Shown here: in pieces, positions 24,075 to 32,896 of the stretch | Position numbering within the stretch: the stretch's first letter is position 1 | Layout: the number at the start of each line of letters is the position of its first letter | Source of the DNA: Sediminibacterium ginsengisoli | GTDB lineage: Bacteria; Bacteroidota; Bacteroidia; Chitinophagales; Chitinophagaceae | Length of the DNA stretch: 64,000 bases | Reading direction: 5' to 3' | NCBI GenBank assembly: GCA_945901845.1 | Contig: CAMDLR010000003.1 | Location: 1 to 64,000, forward strand | Notes under the pieces: model-generated | Database searches by the model: none | What the model saw: the letters and a program-made list of their open reading frames with translations, nothing else | Told to the model about the DNA's origin: nothing | Made by a program: the position numbers and the translations under genes

Positions 24075-26585
24075 TTAAAAAGTTAATGGCGTATAGGTTT
24101 TAATGGTTTGTAACTTTCCATTAAAAAAAAGTGTTGCGGTTTTTTGAGTAGGAGATAGCACACGTAAATTTTTGACAAGTCCATTGCGCCATTTCATATC
24201 TATTTCATAGTTGCCCCTTGCTTTAAGGCCATTTACTGCTCCTGAATTCCAAGCCTTTGAAATAGCGGGTAAAAGTTCTATGTAACCTGTATGAGATTGA
24301 ACGAGCATTTCAGCAACTGCTGCGGCACCTCCAAAATTTCCATCTATCTGAAAAGGCGGATGTGCATCTAATAAATTTGGATAGGTGCCACCCATATTGT
24401 TGTAATTTTCTTTGGTTTCATCGGGTGGAACAAACTTTAAAAGTTCACGGTACATTTTGTAAGCGTGTTCGCCGTCTTTTAGCCTAGCCCATAAATTAAT
24501 ACGCCAACCTTTAGACCAGCCTGTGGTTTCATCGCCTTTAATGTCTAGTGTTTTTTTAGCAGCATTAGCAATATCAGGTGTTTGCATAAGCGTCACATGT
24601 GTGCCCGGATATAAGCCGTATAAATGACTTTGGTGTCTATGCGTAGGCTCTACATCCTGCCAATCGTAATACCATTCTTGTAAATTTCCTGCTTTGCCTA
24701 CTTGGTAAGGATATAATTTATCTAGCGCTGCTTTTATATTTTTTGAAAAGTCAAGATCATTTTTGAGCACATCCTGCGCTGCAATAATTCCTAAAAATAA
24801 TTCACGAATCATAGCAAGATCGGCAGTGCCACCATATAAAGTACTACCCTTAAATCCAGTGGGTGTAATAAAATAATTTTCTGGAGAGGTAGAAGGGGAA
24901 GTAATGAGTTTACCGTTCTTATCCGGTATGAGCCATGCTAAACAAAATTCGGCAGCTCCCCTCATAACTGGATATTCTTTTTGTAGATAGCTGGTGTCTT
25001 GTGTAAATAAGAAGTGTTCCCAAATATGCGCCGAAGCCCAAGTGCCACCCATTGGCCAATTGGCCCAACTAGGATCTCCGTCTCCAAAATTGCCTACCGG
25101 ATTAGACATTGCCCATATATCTGAATTGTGGTGCGATACCCAGCCTGGCATATTATAAAATGTTTTAGCGGTGGTTTTTCCGGTGACAGATAAGTTTTTT
25201 AAAAATTGCAAAAACGGTATATGCATTTCAGATAAATTGGTGTTTTCTGCCAACCAATAATTTTCTTCTGCATTAATGTTCATGGTGTAATTGCTAGACC
25301 ATGGTGGTTGTAAATATGAATTCCAAATACCTTGCAAATTGGCTGGAACACCTGGTGTTCTAGAACTACTTATTAAAAGGTAACGACCAAACTGAAAATA
25401 TAAAGTTTCAAGGAAAGGGTCAGATTCTCCTTTTGCATAACGTTGTAATCTTTCGTTGGTAGGGAGTTGTGGAGCCGCAGCACCATCTAATTGTAAAGCA
25501 ACCCTATCAAAATAATTTTGATAATCTTTGGTGTGTCTTTTTTTAATGGCGTCCCATCCTGTTTTAACAGCATTGGCAAGTTGGGTCTTTGCAATCGCTA
25601 CCTGATCGCGACCATTTGTGGCCGGGTTTTTATCAAATCCATTAAAGCTTGTTGCCATCGACACATAAATAGTAGTAGCCGTCGCATTTGATATTTGAAT
25701 ACTTGAATCGGTATAGGTTATTTTGCCGTCACTTGATGCCACTTGAATTTGTGTCGAAAAGCGGGTTCCTTTTTTACTATCAAAGACAACCGAATTTTGC
25801 TTTTTTCCTACATAGTTGGGGTCGGCTTTGATAGGCGCAACACCACTCACTTCTAAAATATTATTTGCTGTTTTTGTTGTGTATTTTAGTAATGATTCAA
25901 ATGCGATACTATAGTTAAGCCCACCTTTTTGTTTTGATTGTAGTTTAATGGCAAAAATTTTATCGGGGTGCGAAACCAGGTATTCTCTTTCGATGGTGTT
26001 ATTGCTAGATTCAATTTTAACAGCGGCTACCGCATCATGTATATTTAGTTCACGGTAGTAATTGCTAATAAATGGGTCATTGTTAAAGGTTAGTAAAAGC
26101 GTACCAAGTGGTGCATATGACTCTGAAAATTTACCTTGTAATTTTTTAATGAGGGTTTGCGCTTTTTTATAATTGTTGTCTGCTAGAGCTTCTCTAACGT
26201 CTGGCAAATGTTTGTATGCATTTGGATTCATGTTGGCATTTACGGGTTCGCCAGACCAAAGCGTTGCGTCATTTAAATATATTTTATCTATAGAAATACC
26301 CCCAAATACGGTGGCACCATGCTGGCCGTTACCAAGCACTAGGGCTTCTTCAAAATACTTGGCAGGGCTATCATACCATAATTTTAATGGCGCGTTGATG
26401 GCTGCGTTTTGATCAGTGCTCGAGGCAATGCTCGAAGTTCCTTTAGATGCAGTAGCCGCCTTGTTGGTCGCCGATTTTGAGGCTGATTTTGCTGGCTTTT
26501 TAGTAGTCGTTTTTTTTTGTGCTGATCCTATAAAACTAGTTGTGATCAATAATCCAAATAGTATAGCCTTTCGTATCATATTCAT
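24075..26585 (-). CDS. GH95 alpha-L-fucosidase
   Basis: The 836-residue enzyme has a leader (about 1-22), then a Lys/Ala/Ser/Thr-rich linker (about 23-62). The GH95 N-terminal beta domain opens with WYDSPAKYFEEALVLGNG. The helical barrel contains MNINAEENYW (the Asn-x-Asn and Glu catalytic region), SPSTSPENYF and QIDGNFGGAAAVAEML (catalytic Asp). These are the GH95 signatures of inverting 1,2-alpha-L-fucosidases. Together with the downstream GH29 gene it gives two complementary fucosidases. No SusC/SusD pair lies near, which is unusual for Bacteroidota glycan loci. Confidence 0.92.
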   Translation of the reverse strand: MNMIRKAILFGLLITTSFIGSAQKKTTTKKPAKSASKSATNKAATASKGTSSIASSTDQNAAINAPLKLWYDSPAKYFEEALVLGNGQHGATVFGGISIDKIYLNDATLWSGEPVNANMNPNAYKHLPDVREALADNNYKKAQTLIKKLQGKFSESYAPLGTLLLTFNNDPFISNYYRELNIHDAVAAVKIESSNNTIEREYLVSHPDKIFAIKLQSKQKGGLNYSIAFESLLKYTTKTANNILEVSGVAPIKADPNYVGKKQNSVVFDSKKGTRFSTQIQVASSDGKITYTDSSIQISNATATTIYVSMATSFNGFDKNPATNGRDQVAIAKTQLANAVKTGWDAIKKRHTKDYQNYFDRVALQLDGAAAPQLPTNERLQRYAKGESDPFLETLYFQFGRYLLISSSRTPGVPANLQGIWNSYLQPPWSSNYTMNINAEENYWLAENTNLSEMHIPFLQFLKNLSVTGKTTAKTFYNMPGWVSHHNSDIWAMSNPVGNFGDGDPSWANWPMGGTWASAHIWEHFLFTQDTSYLQKEYPVMRGAAEFCLAWLIPDKNGKLITSPSTSPENYFITPTGFKGSTLYGGTADLAMIRELFLGIIAAQDVLKNDLDFSKNIKAALDKLYPYQVGKAGNLQEWYYDWQDVEPTHRHQSHLYGLYPGTHVTLMQTPDIANAAKKTLDIKGDETTGWSKGWRINLWARLKDGEHAYKMYRELLKFVPPDETKENYNNMGGTYPNLLDAHPPFQIDGNFGGAAAVAEMLVQSHTGYIELLPAISKAWNSGAVNGLKARGNYEIDMKWRNGLVKNLRVLSPTQKTATLFFNGKLQTIKTYTPLTF

Positions 26586-26701
26586 TGTTAAGCGTTTCGA
26601 ACTTTAAATAATTATGAAAACAAGTTCGTACAATTATTTAAATAAAAACCACCTATGTTTTGTTATTTTCTTACATTTAATAAACCATCAAAAGCTTGCA
26701 C

Positions 26702-27424
26702 ATGATGCACCTGACAAAGCTACGGGTACTAATTATAACCATACTACTAGTTAGCGCTACTAAGGCCTTGGCGTATCCATTAGTTGTTCAGGATACGCTA
26801 AAGGTCAATAAAGTACCTCCATTTGAAATAGATGGGGCTGGTAGCCATGCTAACTGGAATAATGCCAATTGGATAAACCTGATTCAGCTCGATTCAAGTA
26901 GTGTGCACTATCCTTCAAAATTTAAAATATTGTATGCCGATAGCGGCGTTTATGTTTTGTTTTCGGGGCTTGATAAAAAAATAACGTCGCCGTATAAAAA
27001 TGATTTTGAGGATTTATTTAGAGCCGATGTTTTTGAAGTTTTTTTTCATCCCGAACCTAGCACCCCCATTTATTTAGAGTACGAGATAAATGCCTACAAT
27101 GCAGAACTAGTACTCCTTGTGCCGCATTTAAACAAAAAAACATTTGGCTGGGCTCCCTGGAAGTATACAGGTAAGAAAAAAGTGATTAAAAAAGTACAGG
27201 TACACAAGCAAAACAACGAAATGTACAAATGGACTGCCGAACTGTACTTTCCATTTAAATTATTTATACCCTTACAAAATTTGGACGTAAAAAAAGGCAC
27301 TTGTTGGAATGCTAACTTTTACAGACTAGATTACGACGACACAAAAATGATTAAATGGGCCTGGTCACCCATTGTAAAAAGCTTTCATGAATTTGAAAAG
27401 TACGGTGTTATTCAGTTCAACTAA
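26702..27424 (+). CDS. Exported CBM9-like carbohydrate-binding protein
   Basis: Two adjacent ATGs (26702, 26705) are preferred over an in-frame TTG at 26696. The 240-residue protein has a signal peptide (to about residue 25) and one domain matching carbohydrate-binding family 9-like proteins: FEIDGAGSHANWNNANW at the start, SKFKILYADSGVYVLFSG, FRADVFEVFFHPE and a closing Asn-x-Asn-x-Tyr-R-x-D strand. Such single-domain proteins are common in Bacteroidota near glycoside hydrolases. It may bind sugars or serve as a metal-binding accessory. It converges on the BASS transporter with a 7-bp gap. Confidence 0.7.
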   Translation: MMHLTKLRVLIITILLVSATKALAYPLVVQDTLKVNKVPPFEIDGAGSHANWNNANWINLIQLDSSSVHYPSKFKILYADSGVYVLFSGLDKKITSPYKNDFEDLFRADVFEVFFHPEPSTPIYLEYEINAYNAELVLLVPHLNKKTFGWAPWKYTGKKKVIKKVQVHKQNNEMYKWTAELYFPFKLFIPLQNLDVKKGTCWNANFYRLDYDDTKMIKWAWSPIVKSFHEFEKYGVIQFN

Positions 27425-27431
27425 ATAGGCG

Positions 27432-28505
27432 TTAGTTTTTTGGTTCCCGCTTATGCCAGTAGGATGCTAAAATAGATCCCGTGATATTCATGAAAGGTCC
27501 AAACACAGCAGGGGCCAATCCCATAGTGGCAGCTTTGCCTAATTGTTGTGCAAGGCCAGAAGCCAATCCACCATTTTGCATACCTACTTCGATAGCAATG
27601 GTTCTACAATCTTGTTCAGGCATTTTAAATAGTTTACCGCTCCAATAACCCAATAAATATCCAAGGGTGTTGTGTATCAGTACAATACCAATAAGGATAG
27701 GCCCAATGGTGAGCAGGTTATCTCTACCTGACGCAGTAATAATGGTGATGATAGCAGCAATACCAGCCATTGAAACAATGGGCATGGCACTATCCATCCA
27801 TTTTAATTTTCCTTTTAAAAATTGATTGAAAATAAGTCCTGCACCAATGGGTAAAAGAATCATTTTATTAATATCCCACATCATTTTAGTAACATCAATT
27901 TCAACCAATTCGCCTGCAAAAAGTTTCATAAGTAAGGGTGTAACAAATGGGGCAATTAAGGTTGTGATAGAAGTTATGGTTATAGAAAGTGCAAGGTTTG
28001 CTTTTGCTAAATAAGACATCACATTGGAAGCAAGGCCGCTTGGTGAGCATCCGATTAAAATAACACCAGCAGCAATTTCTGGCGGTAAATTAGAGATGGA
28101 GGCCAGTAAAAAACCTAGTGTTGGCATAATAGCAAACTGACTTACTACGCCAATAATGACACCCTTTGGTGTTTTTACCACCAGTGCAAAATCTTTCATG
28201 CTCATAGATGTACCCATGCCAAACATAATCAACTGAATGAGTGGCACAATAAGCCCCGTTAGCTTATAGCCACCCCATACCGTAAATAATTGTGGTTGAA
28301 ATAAAGAAAGTGATACTGCCGAAAAAATCACGAGTGTAAAACTAAATCCTTTGTAGTTGTTGGTATGCTTTACGGCAATACTTAACAATAAAAATGCAGC
28401 AGCAACACTAAACCCTACATAATTTGTTAGCGCCAAAGCATATAATATGCCTGATGCTATAAATAATAGGATAGAAGTAGATAATAATATTTTATACTGA
28501 TTCAT
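27432..28505 (-). CDS. BASS-family (bile acid:sodium symporter-like) transporter
   Basis: This 357-residue membrane protein has about ten hydrophobic segments. IQLIMFGMGTSMSMKDF at 90-110 and GCSPSGLASNVMSYLAKANLALS near 152-175 are BASS signatures, with the crossover helix GCxPGGxxSN-like. Family members move organic anions with sodium; plant BASS2 moves pyruvate. It is the last gene of the 32764-27432 operon, 22 bp after the RraA-like gene. Given the aldolase and lyase genes upstream, a small organic acid such as pyruvate or a keto acid is a reasonable substrate guess, not shown by sequence. Confidence 0.8.
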   Translation of the reverse strand: MNQYKILLSTSILLFIASGILYALALTNYVGFSVAAAFLLLSIAVKHTNNYKGFSFTLVIFSAVSLSLFQPQLFTVWGGYKLTGLIVPLIQLIMFGMGTSMSMKDFALVVKTPKGVIIGVVSQFAIMPTLGFLLASISNLPPEIAAGVILIGCSPSGLASNVMSYLAKANLALSITITSITTLIAPFVTPLLMKLFAGELVEIDVTKMMWDINKMILLPIGAGLIFNQFLKGKLKWMDSAMPIVSMAGIAAIITIITASGRDNLLTIGPILIGIVLIHNTLGYLLGYWSGKLFKMPEQDCRTIAIEVGMQNGGLASGLAQQLGKAATMGLAPAVFGPFMNITGSILASYWHKREPKN

Positions 28506-28527
28506 GGTTGCGGCTTTTAAACAATAA

Positions 28528-29445
28528 TTACCAAGTTCTTTTTTCTAAAAATTTTTCGAGTGCCTCTTTTGTAATTTTTGGTTCATTGGGGTGTGCTGTT
28601 ATCCAGTTTAAAAAAGCGGTTTTAATGGTTTCATTCCACTGACTATCTATTTGTCCAGCAGTAAAAGTGCCTGCCTTTAATACATCTTTTGAAAACCGAT
28701 CTCTAACAGCAATAAATTCGGCGGTAGCTACCACTTTTTCTGCCATGTGCGCAGGAATAAATAAAACGCCTTCTCTTTCTGATAGCACTAAGTCGCCAGG
28801 CATTACAACGGCAGCACCTATTCTGATGGGGCTGTTAAGTCCAATGAGTACCACTTCTTCTAAGAATGAAGGATGAAAATCTCTAACATATGCATTGAAG
28901 CCTTTGATTTGCGCGAGCCCAGATAAATCTCTTGCCGCACCATCAAAAATGACGCCATTGCCTGTTTTATTAAAAATAGAAGCGCCTAAGTTATCGCCAA
29001 TTAATGTGCCTTGCGCAATTTTTCCAAATGCTTCTGCCACATATACGTCTCCTTTTTGAAGTACTTGAATGGGCCATGCGTTGGTATTGCCAACCCTGCC
29101 TTCATTTTTTCCACGCTCTTTAATGAGCGCTTCTATATCGGGCCTAGATGGGCTATAACGCGCGGTAACAACTCTTCCTACAACAGGAACATTGTCATGT
29201 ACCATTTTCCAATTGCCTTCAAACTGATTTTTATAGCCCTCATTGTAAAGCACTTGCCATGCTTCTTCGATGCCAATCTTTTTGGCTCTTTCTATAATGG
29301 CATCAGGTATTTTAGGTCTACCATCTTCAAATCTTTCACCCTTCCACTGTGATGTTAGGTATATAAGTTCCGAAGTAGGAAACTGTTGCGCATTTGTTAT
29401 AAAGAAACAAACAATGAGTAATGTTAAGAGCCCCGTTTTTTTCAT
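28528..29445 (-). CDS. Exported RraA-like aldolase (HMG/CHA aldolase family)
   Basis: This 305-residue protein has a signal peptide (about 1-20) and a RraA-type domain. GDNLGASIFNKTGNGVIFDGAARD at about 150-173 carries the family's substrate and metal motif, with Arg172 and Asp173 in place of the catalytic Arg-Asp pair of 4-hydroxy-4-methyl-2-oxoglutarate aldolase. VVMPGDLVLSEREGVLFIPA is the second signature. The active site therefore looks intact, so it could be a class II pyruvate-forming aldolase. Export to the periplasm is unusual for the family. It is 5 bp after the SelA-like PLP gene in the operon. Confidence 0.75.
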   Translation of the reverse strand: MKKTGLLTLLIVCFFITNAQQFPTSELIYLTSQWKGERFEDGRPKIPDAIIERAKKIGIEEAWQVLYNEGYKNQFEGNWKMVHDNVPVVGRVVTARYSPSRPDIEALIKERGKNEGRVGNTNAWPIQVLQKGDVYVAEAFGKIAQGTLIGDNLGASIFNKTGNGVIFDGAARDLSGLAQIKGFNAYVRDFHPSFLEEVVLIGLNSPIRIGAAVVMPGDLVLSEREGVLFIPAHMAEKVVATAEFIAVRDRFSKDVLKAGTFTAGQIDSQWNETIKTAFLNWITAHPNEPKITKEALEKFLEKRTW

Positions 29446-29450
29446 ACAAT

Positions 29451-30674
29451 TTATTTTACAGCACTTTCTAAAACTTCTTTTAGTCTTTTAGCAACAATTA
29501 CATCTTCACCTTCTTGTAATGACCATGCAGTCATACCAATATTATCTTTACCACCCACCGATTCTATAGAAGGAGAACCGTTACGAAGGTCTAGACGAAG
29601 TTGCTCCCCGGTTTTACCAATTTTACTGTAGTCGAAACTAATATTTAATGTAGGTGTAACATTGCCAAGTACAGGGGTAGAAATTTTTGTAGTAATACCT
29701 GGTACCGAATCGGCAGCTGCTTGTATTTTTTTAATTCTTTCTAAAAAAATAAGTGCTTCTGCATCATGGTCAATTTTTACAAATTCTTCTACGGCAACCA
29801 TCATACCTAAAATTTCTTCTTTGTTTACTTTCATACCTCTACCAATGGTTTCACCACGTGGAGGCATTGATAATCTTGCTGCTTTAATGAGGTCTTTTTT
29901 ACCCATTAATAAACCCGCACTTTGTGGGCCACGGAGAGCCTTACCACCAGAAATAGCAACAAAATCAAAACCCATTTCATTGAAACGCCATAAATTACTT
30001 ACAGGCGGAACGTCTGCGGCAATATCAATGGTTGTAGGGATGCCGTATTTTTTTCCAATAGCTACCCACTCTTCGTGCTGAATTTGTCCTTTATCTGATT
30101 GCACGTGTAAAAAGTGCATGGCTGCCGTGTTTGGATTGATAGCTTTAATTAATTCGTCGAGTGTTTCAACCATTATAATTTTAACACCCGCGTTGGTTAA
30201 GGCCTGATTGTATCCGATGGCGTGTGACTTTTGACAAATCACTTCTGTTTTCATACCGGTGCCTTCGAGTTTTGGAAGCTGTTTTACTTTAACAGGATCC
30301 ATGCCTGTTAATATGCCGGCCATGCCAAGTGTTAATGCAGCAAATGCACCACTTGTTACAACAACCGCTTCGGCCCTTGTGATTTGTGCAAGCCTTTCGC
30401 CCACTTTATCTTGTAAATCGTCAAGCATACAAAATTTATTGGAGGCTTGTCTAATGGCTTCAACTGTTGCAGGGCGCATAAGTGTTGCAGTCATGGCGGT
30501 ATAAGTGCCTGCTGCATTAATAAATGTGCGCACACCCAGTTCACTAAATAAGTCGCGTTTTTTAGCAACTTCTAGCGGGGTTGATTTTGGTGCAGCATTA
30601 GCAAGTCCACTAGCAATGGCGCCACCAGCAAGTGGTGAAATTGAAATATATTTGATGAGGTCTCTACGTTTCAT
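29451..30674 (-). CDS. Tat-exported SelA-like PLP enzyme (DgaE-like ammonia-lyase candidate)
   Basis: This 407-residue protein has a twin-arginine leader MKRRDLIK and a hydrophobic stretch ending in AA-P, matching Tat export. The PLP fold is that of selenocysteine synthase and D-glucosaminate-6-phosphate ammonia-lyase (DgaE). TSGAFAALTL is the phosphate-binding loop, TIDIAADVPP supplies Asp217/Asp221, and ISGGKALRGPQSAG places the Schiff-base Lys245. The missing tRNA-handling N-terminal domain and export exclude a SelA role. Folding with PLP in the cytoplasm would explain use of Tat. The RidA gene is 14 bp upstream and the RraA-like gene 5 bp downstream, which supports removal of ammonia followed by aldol cleavage. 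Confidence 0.75.
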   Translation of the reverse strand: MKRRDLIKYISISPLAGGAIASGLANAAPKSTPLEVAKKRDLFSELGVRTFINAAGTYTAMTATLMRPATVEAIRQASNKFCMLDDLQDKVGERLAQITRAEAVVVTSGAFAALTLGMAGILTGMDPVKVKQLPKLEGTGMKTEVICQKSHAIGYNQALTNAGVKIIMVETLDELIKAINPNTAAMHFLHVQSDKGQIQHEEWVAIGKKYGIPTTIDIAADVPPVSNLWRFNEMGFDFVAISGGKALRGPQSAGLLMGKKDLIKAARLSMPPRGETIGRGMKVNKEEILGMMVAVEEFVKIDHDAEALIFLERIKKIQAAADSVPGITTKISTPVLGNVTPTLNISFDYSKIGKTGEQLRLDLRNGSPSIESVGGKDNIGMTAWSLQEGEDVIVAKRLKEVLESAVK

Positions 30675-30688
30675 AGTTTTTGTTTTTA

Positions 30689-31162
30689 TTAATTAGCAAT
30701 TGCGATACAATCCATTTCTACTAATGAGTTACCCGGAACGCCACCATAAGTAGCTACTGTTGTTCTTACAGGCGGGTTGGCCCCAAAGCGACCTTTGTAT
30801 ACTTCGTTCATTTGTTTGTAATCATTTAAATCAGCCAGGTATACGTTTACTTTTAAAACTTTTTCCATAGAGGATCCAGCTTTAATGAGTTCTTTTTCTA
30901 ATTCTTTTAATACATGATCGGTGTGTGCTTTGATGTCACCTTCAAAATGCGCACCCTTTCCCGCTACAAATACCATTCCTCCAAATTTTGTAGAACCTGA
31001 AAAAAGTGGAACGTCCTGATCGTACTGCACATTAAATACTTCTTTTTGTGCACTGTCATCACTGTTATTGCTAGCAGCGTTTGCAGCCATGGCTGTACCT
31101 GTAACACCCAATATGCCTGCAAACATTTTTCGAAAAATGGAGCGGCGGTTGTTTGTTTTCAT
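30689..31162 (-). CDS. Tat-exported RidA-family enamine/imine deaminase
   Basis: The 157-residue protein has a Tat-like leader with RRSIFRK at 6-12 and a cleavage region near AANAAS (about 30). The rest is one RidA/YjgF domain. PPVRTTVA holds Arg133, equivalent to catalytic Arg105 of E. coli RidA, and SLVEMDCIAI holds Glu149, so deaminase activity is plausible. RidA proteins hydrolyse reactive enamines or imines released by PLP enzymes. This one lies 14 bp upstream of a Tat-exported PLP enzyme, its natural partner, and 36 bp after the lactonase-RidA fusion gene. Confidence 0.8.
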   Translation of the reverse strand: MKTNNRRSIFRKMFAGILGVTGTAMAANAASNNSDDSAQKEVFNVQYDQDVPLFSGSTKFGGMVFVAGKGAHFEGDIKAHTDHVLKELEKELIKAGSSMEKVLKVNVYLADLNDYKQMNEVYKGRFGANPPVRTTVATYGGVPGNSLVEMDCIAIAN

Positions 31163-31198
31163 AGCGGTTTGTTTTATGTTAAAAATGTATGGTAATAT

Positions 31199-32764
31199 TT
31201 ATTTGAGTTCAACGATCATTTCTATTTCTACCGAAATATTATTAGGTAACGCGGCTACACCAAGTGCCGATCTTGCATGCTTTCCTCTTTCTCCAAAAAT
31301 TTCGACCATTAAATTGGAAAAGCCATTCATCACTTGTGGTTGCTGCGTAAAATTGGGCTCCGAGTTTACAAGCCCTAAAACTTTTACAATTCTTTTTACC
31401 CTGTTTAAATCGCCAATATGCGCTTTTAAAGTAGAAATCATTGAAATGCCTGTTAGTCTTGCCGCCAGTTGGCCTTCTTCGATGGTTACATCTTTACCAA
31501 GGTGTCCAAACATTTGACCACCGCCTGGTTTGTCTGGTCCATGCCCCGACAAATACACCAGGTTGCCTACCTGCACTTGTTTTACATAATTGGCAATAGG
31601 CGGTACAACAGGAATTAATTGAATGTTTAATTGTTTGATGCGTTCTTCTGGATTAACTTCTATTGGATCGTTACTAAACACCAAACAAACTGGGCCACTT
31701 ACAGCCATGTCCTGATTGGTGTTGGTTAATTTCCCGGTGGCATCATCAAAAGAAAATATTTGTACTTTATCTTCGGTTTGACTCGCTACAAAAACAAAAT
31801 TTCCATTAGGTGAAAAACTAAAATTTCGGGGCCTTTGCGCTACTGGCTGATGGTACATTTTTGTAAGCTTGCCATCTGCTTCAATTTTAAACACCGTTAA
31901 CTGCTCACTCGTAACGCGGTTGGTGGTAATAAGCCATTTACCACTTGGCGCAATATGAATATCGCCACTACCTTTTGTAGCAATAGTATTAGTAGTATCA
32001 GCAACAATGGTTTGTATTTTTTCTAGCGCATTAGCACGAATAGAAAATACATCAACAGTGCCCGATAATTCATTGATTAAATAACCATGTGTGCCGGTGC
32101 TATTAAACACAAAATGTCTAGGACCGTTACCGGGTGTGATGGATACGCTGGTGTACTTTTCATCGAGTAAGCCATCTGCATAAATTTTATGCAAATAAAT
32201 TTTATCGGCACCTAAATCTGTTACTAATAACTGGGTATGGTCAGGTGTTAAAACAACATTGTGTGCATGCGAAGCTTCTTGTCTTGCTTTGTGAATGCTA
32301 GATCCGTTGTAATTTATTTCTTGTGCAATTGGAAGTAGTGCTCCATTATCCTGTGTTTTAAAAACACTAATACTACCTGAAGTGTAATTAGCCGTGTACA
32401 CCGTTTTACTTTCAGTTCTATAATTAATAAAGCAAGGGGCTGCCCCTTTTATAGGCACTTGATTGAGTTTTTGGAATTGATTACTTGGATCTAATTGATA
32501 AGCACTTACAAAAGAAGCGTCTTTGCCACCTTCCGTTACGGCATACATTGATTTTCCATTGTTTGCTAGTGTCAAATAAGAAGCATTGGCATTTTCTTTT
32601 GTATACAGCAACTTAGGCTTTCCTGTTACTGCGTTCACTGCATATACCTCAATGCCTGGGTTTCCTTTTTTGGTATAAGAGCCCACAATGAGTTGGTGGT
32701 GTGCAGTATCTGGCACAAAAAAATGGAGGATGTTACTAACAATTAGTGTAGCAATCATGTTCAT
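31199..32764 (-). CDS. Fusion of a 6-phosphogluconolactonase-type beta-propeller lactonase with a RidA domain
   Basis: The 521-residue protein has a short hydrophobic leader (about 3-16). Residues about 22-365 form a seven-bladed lactonase (PF10282 type): ASHAHNVVLTPD near 165-175, GPRHFVFNSTG near 214-224 and RPRNFSFSPNGNFVFVAS near 311-328 are its repeats. After a short linker near residue 370 (genomic about 31657), residues about 375-520 form a complete RidA domain with KHARSALGV (Arg498) and SVEIEMI (Glu513). The reading frame is continuous, so this is a true fusion and not two genes. It is the first gene of the operon, and the amidohydrolase gene starts divergently 132 bp upstream. Confidence 0.82.
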   Translation of the reverse strand: MNMIATLIVSNILHFFVPDTAHHQLIVGSYTKKGNPGIEVYAVNAVTGKPKLLYTKENANASYLTLANNGKSMYAVTEGGKDASFVSAYQLDPSNQFQKLNQVPIKGAAPCFINYRTESKTVYTANYTSGSISVFKTQDNGALLPIAQEINYNGSSIHKARQEASHAHNVVLTPDHTQLLVTDLGADKIYLHKIYADGLLDEKYTSVSITPGNGPRHFVFNSTGTHGYLINELSGTVDVFSIRANALEKIQTIVADTTNTIATKGSGDIHIAPSGKWLITTNRVTSEQLTVFKIEADGKLTKMYHQPVAQRPRNFSFSPNGNFVFVASQTEDKVQIFSFDDATGKLTNTNQDMAVSGPVCLVFSNDPIEVNPEERIKQLNIQLIPVVPPIANYVKQVQVGNLVYLSGHGPDKPGGGQMFGHLGKDVTIEEGQLAARLTGISMISTLKAHIGDLNRVKRIVKVLGLVNSEPNFTQQPQVMNGFSNLMVEIFGERGKHARSALGVAALPNNISVEIEMIVELK

Positions 32765-32896
32765 GGCAATCGGTTATAAATTTGAATGAGAAATTAATCA
32801 AATAATGGCAAAAAAGGGTTTCTATACACCTATATTTTATGCACTTTCCTCGTTTTTTTATAAATTACATACAATCATTAATTAATCTATCAATGT

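Noticed and set aside
29662..30081. Open frame of 139 codons antisense to the SelA-like gene
   Set aside because: Shadow of a coding gene with intact PLP motifs on the other strand; no recognisable protein features.
31068..31517. Open frame spanning the RidA and lactonase-RidA genes on the plus strand
   Set aside because: It crosses two minus-strand genes with clear family motifs and has only antisense-style composition.
31199..32764. Lactonase-RidA fusion as an artefact of a missed stop
   Set aside because: The junction near 31657 is a continuous frame with a plausible linker and no stop in frame on either side.
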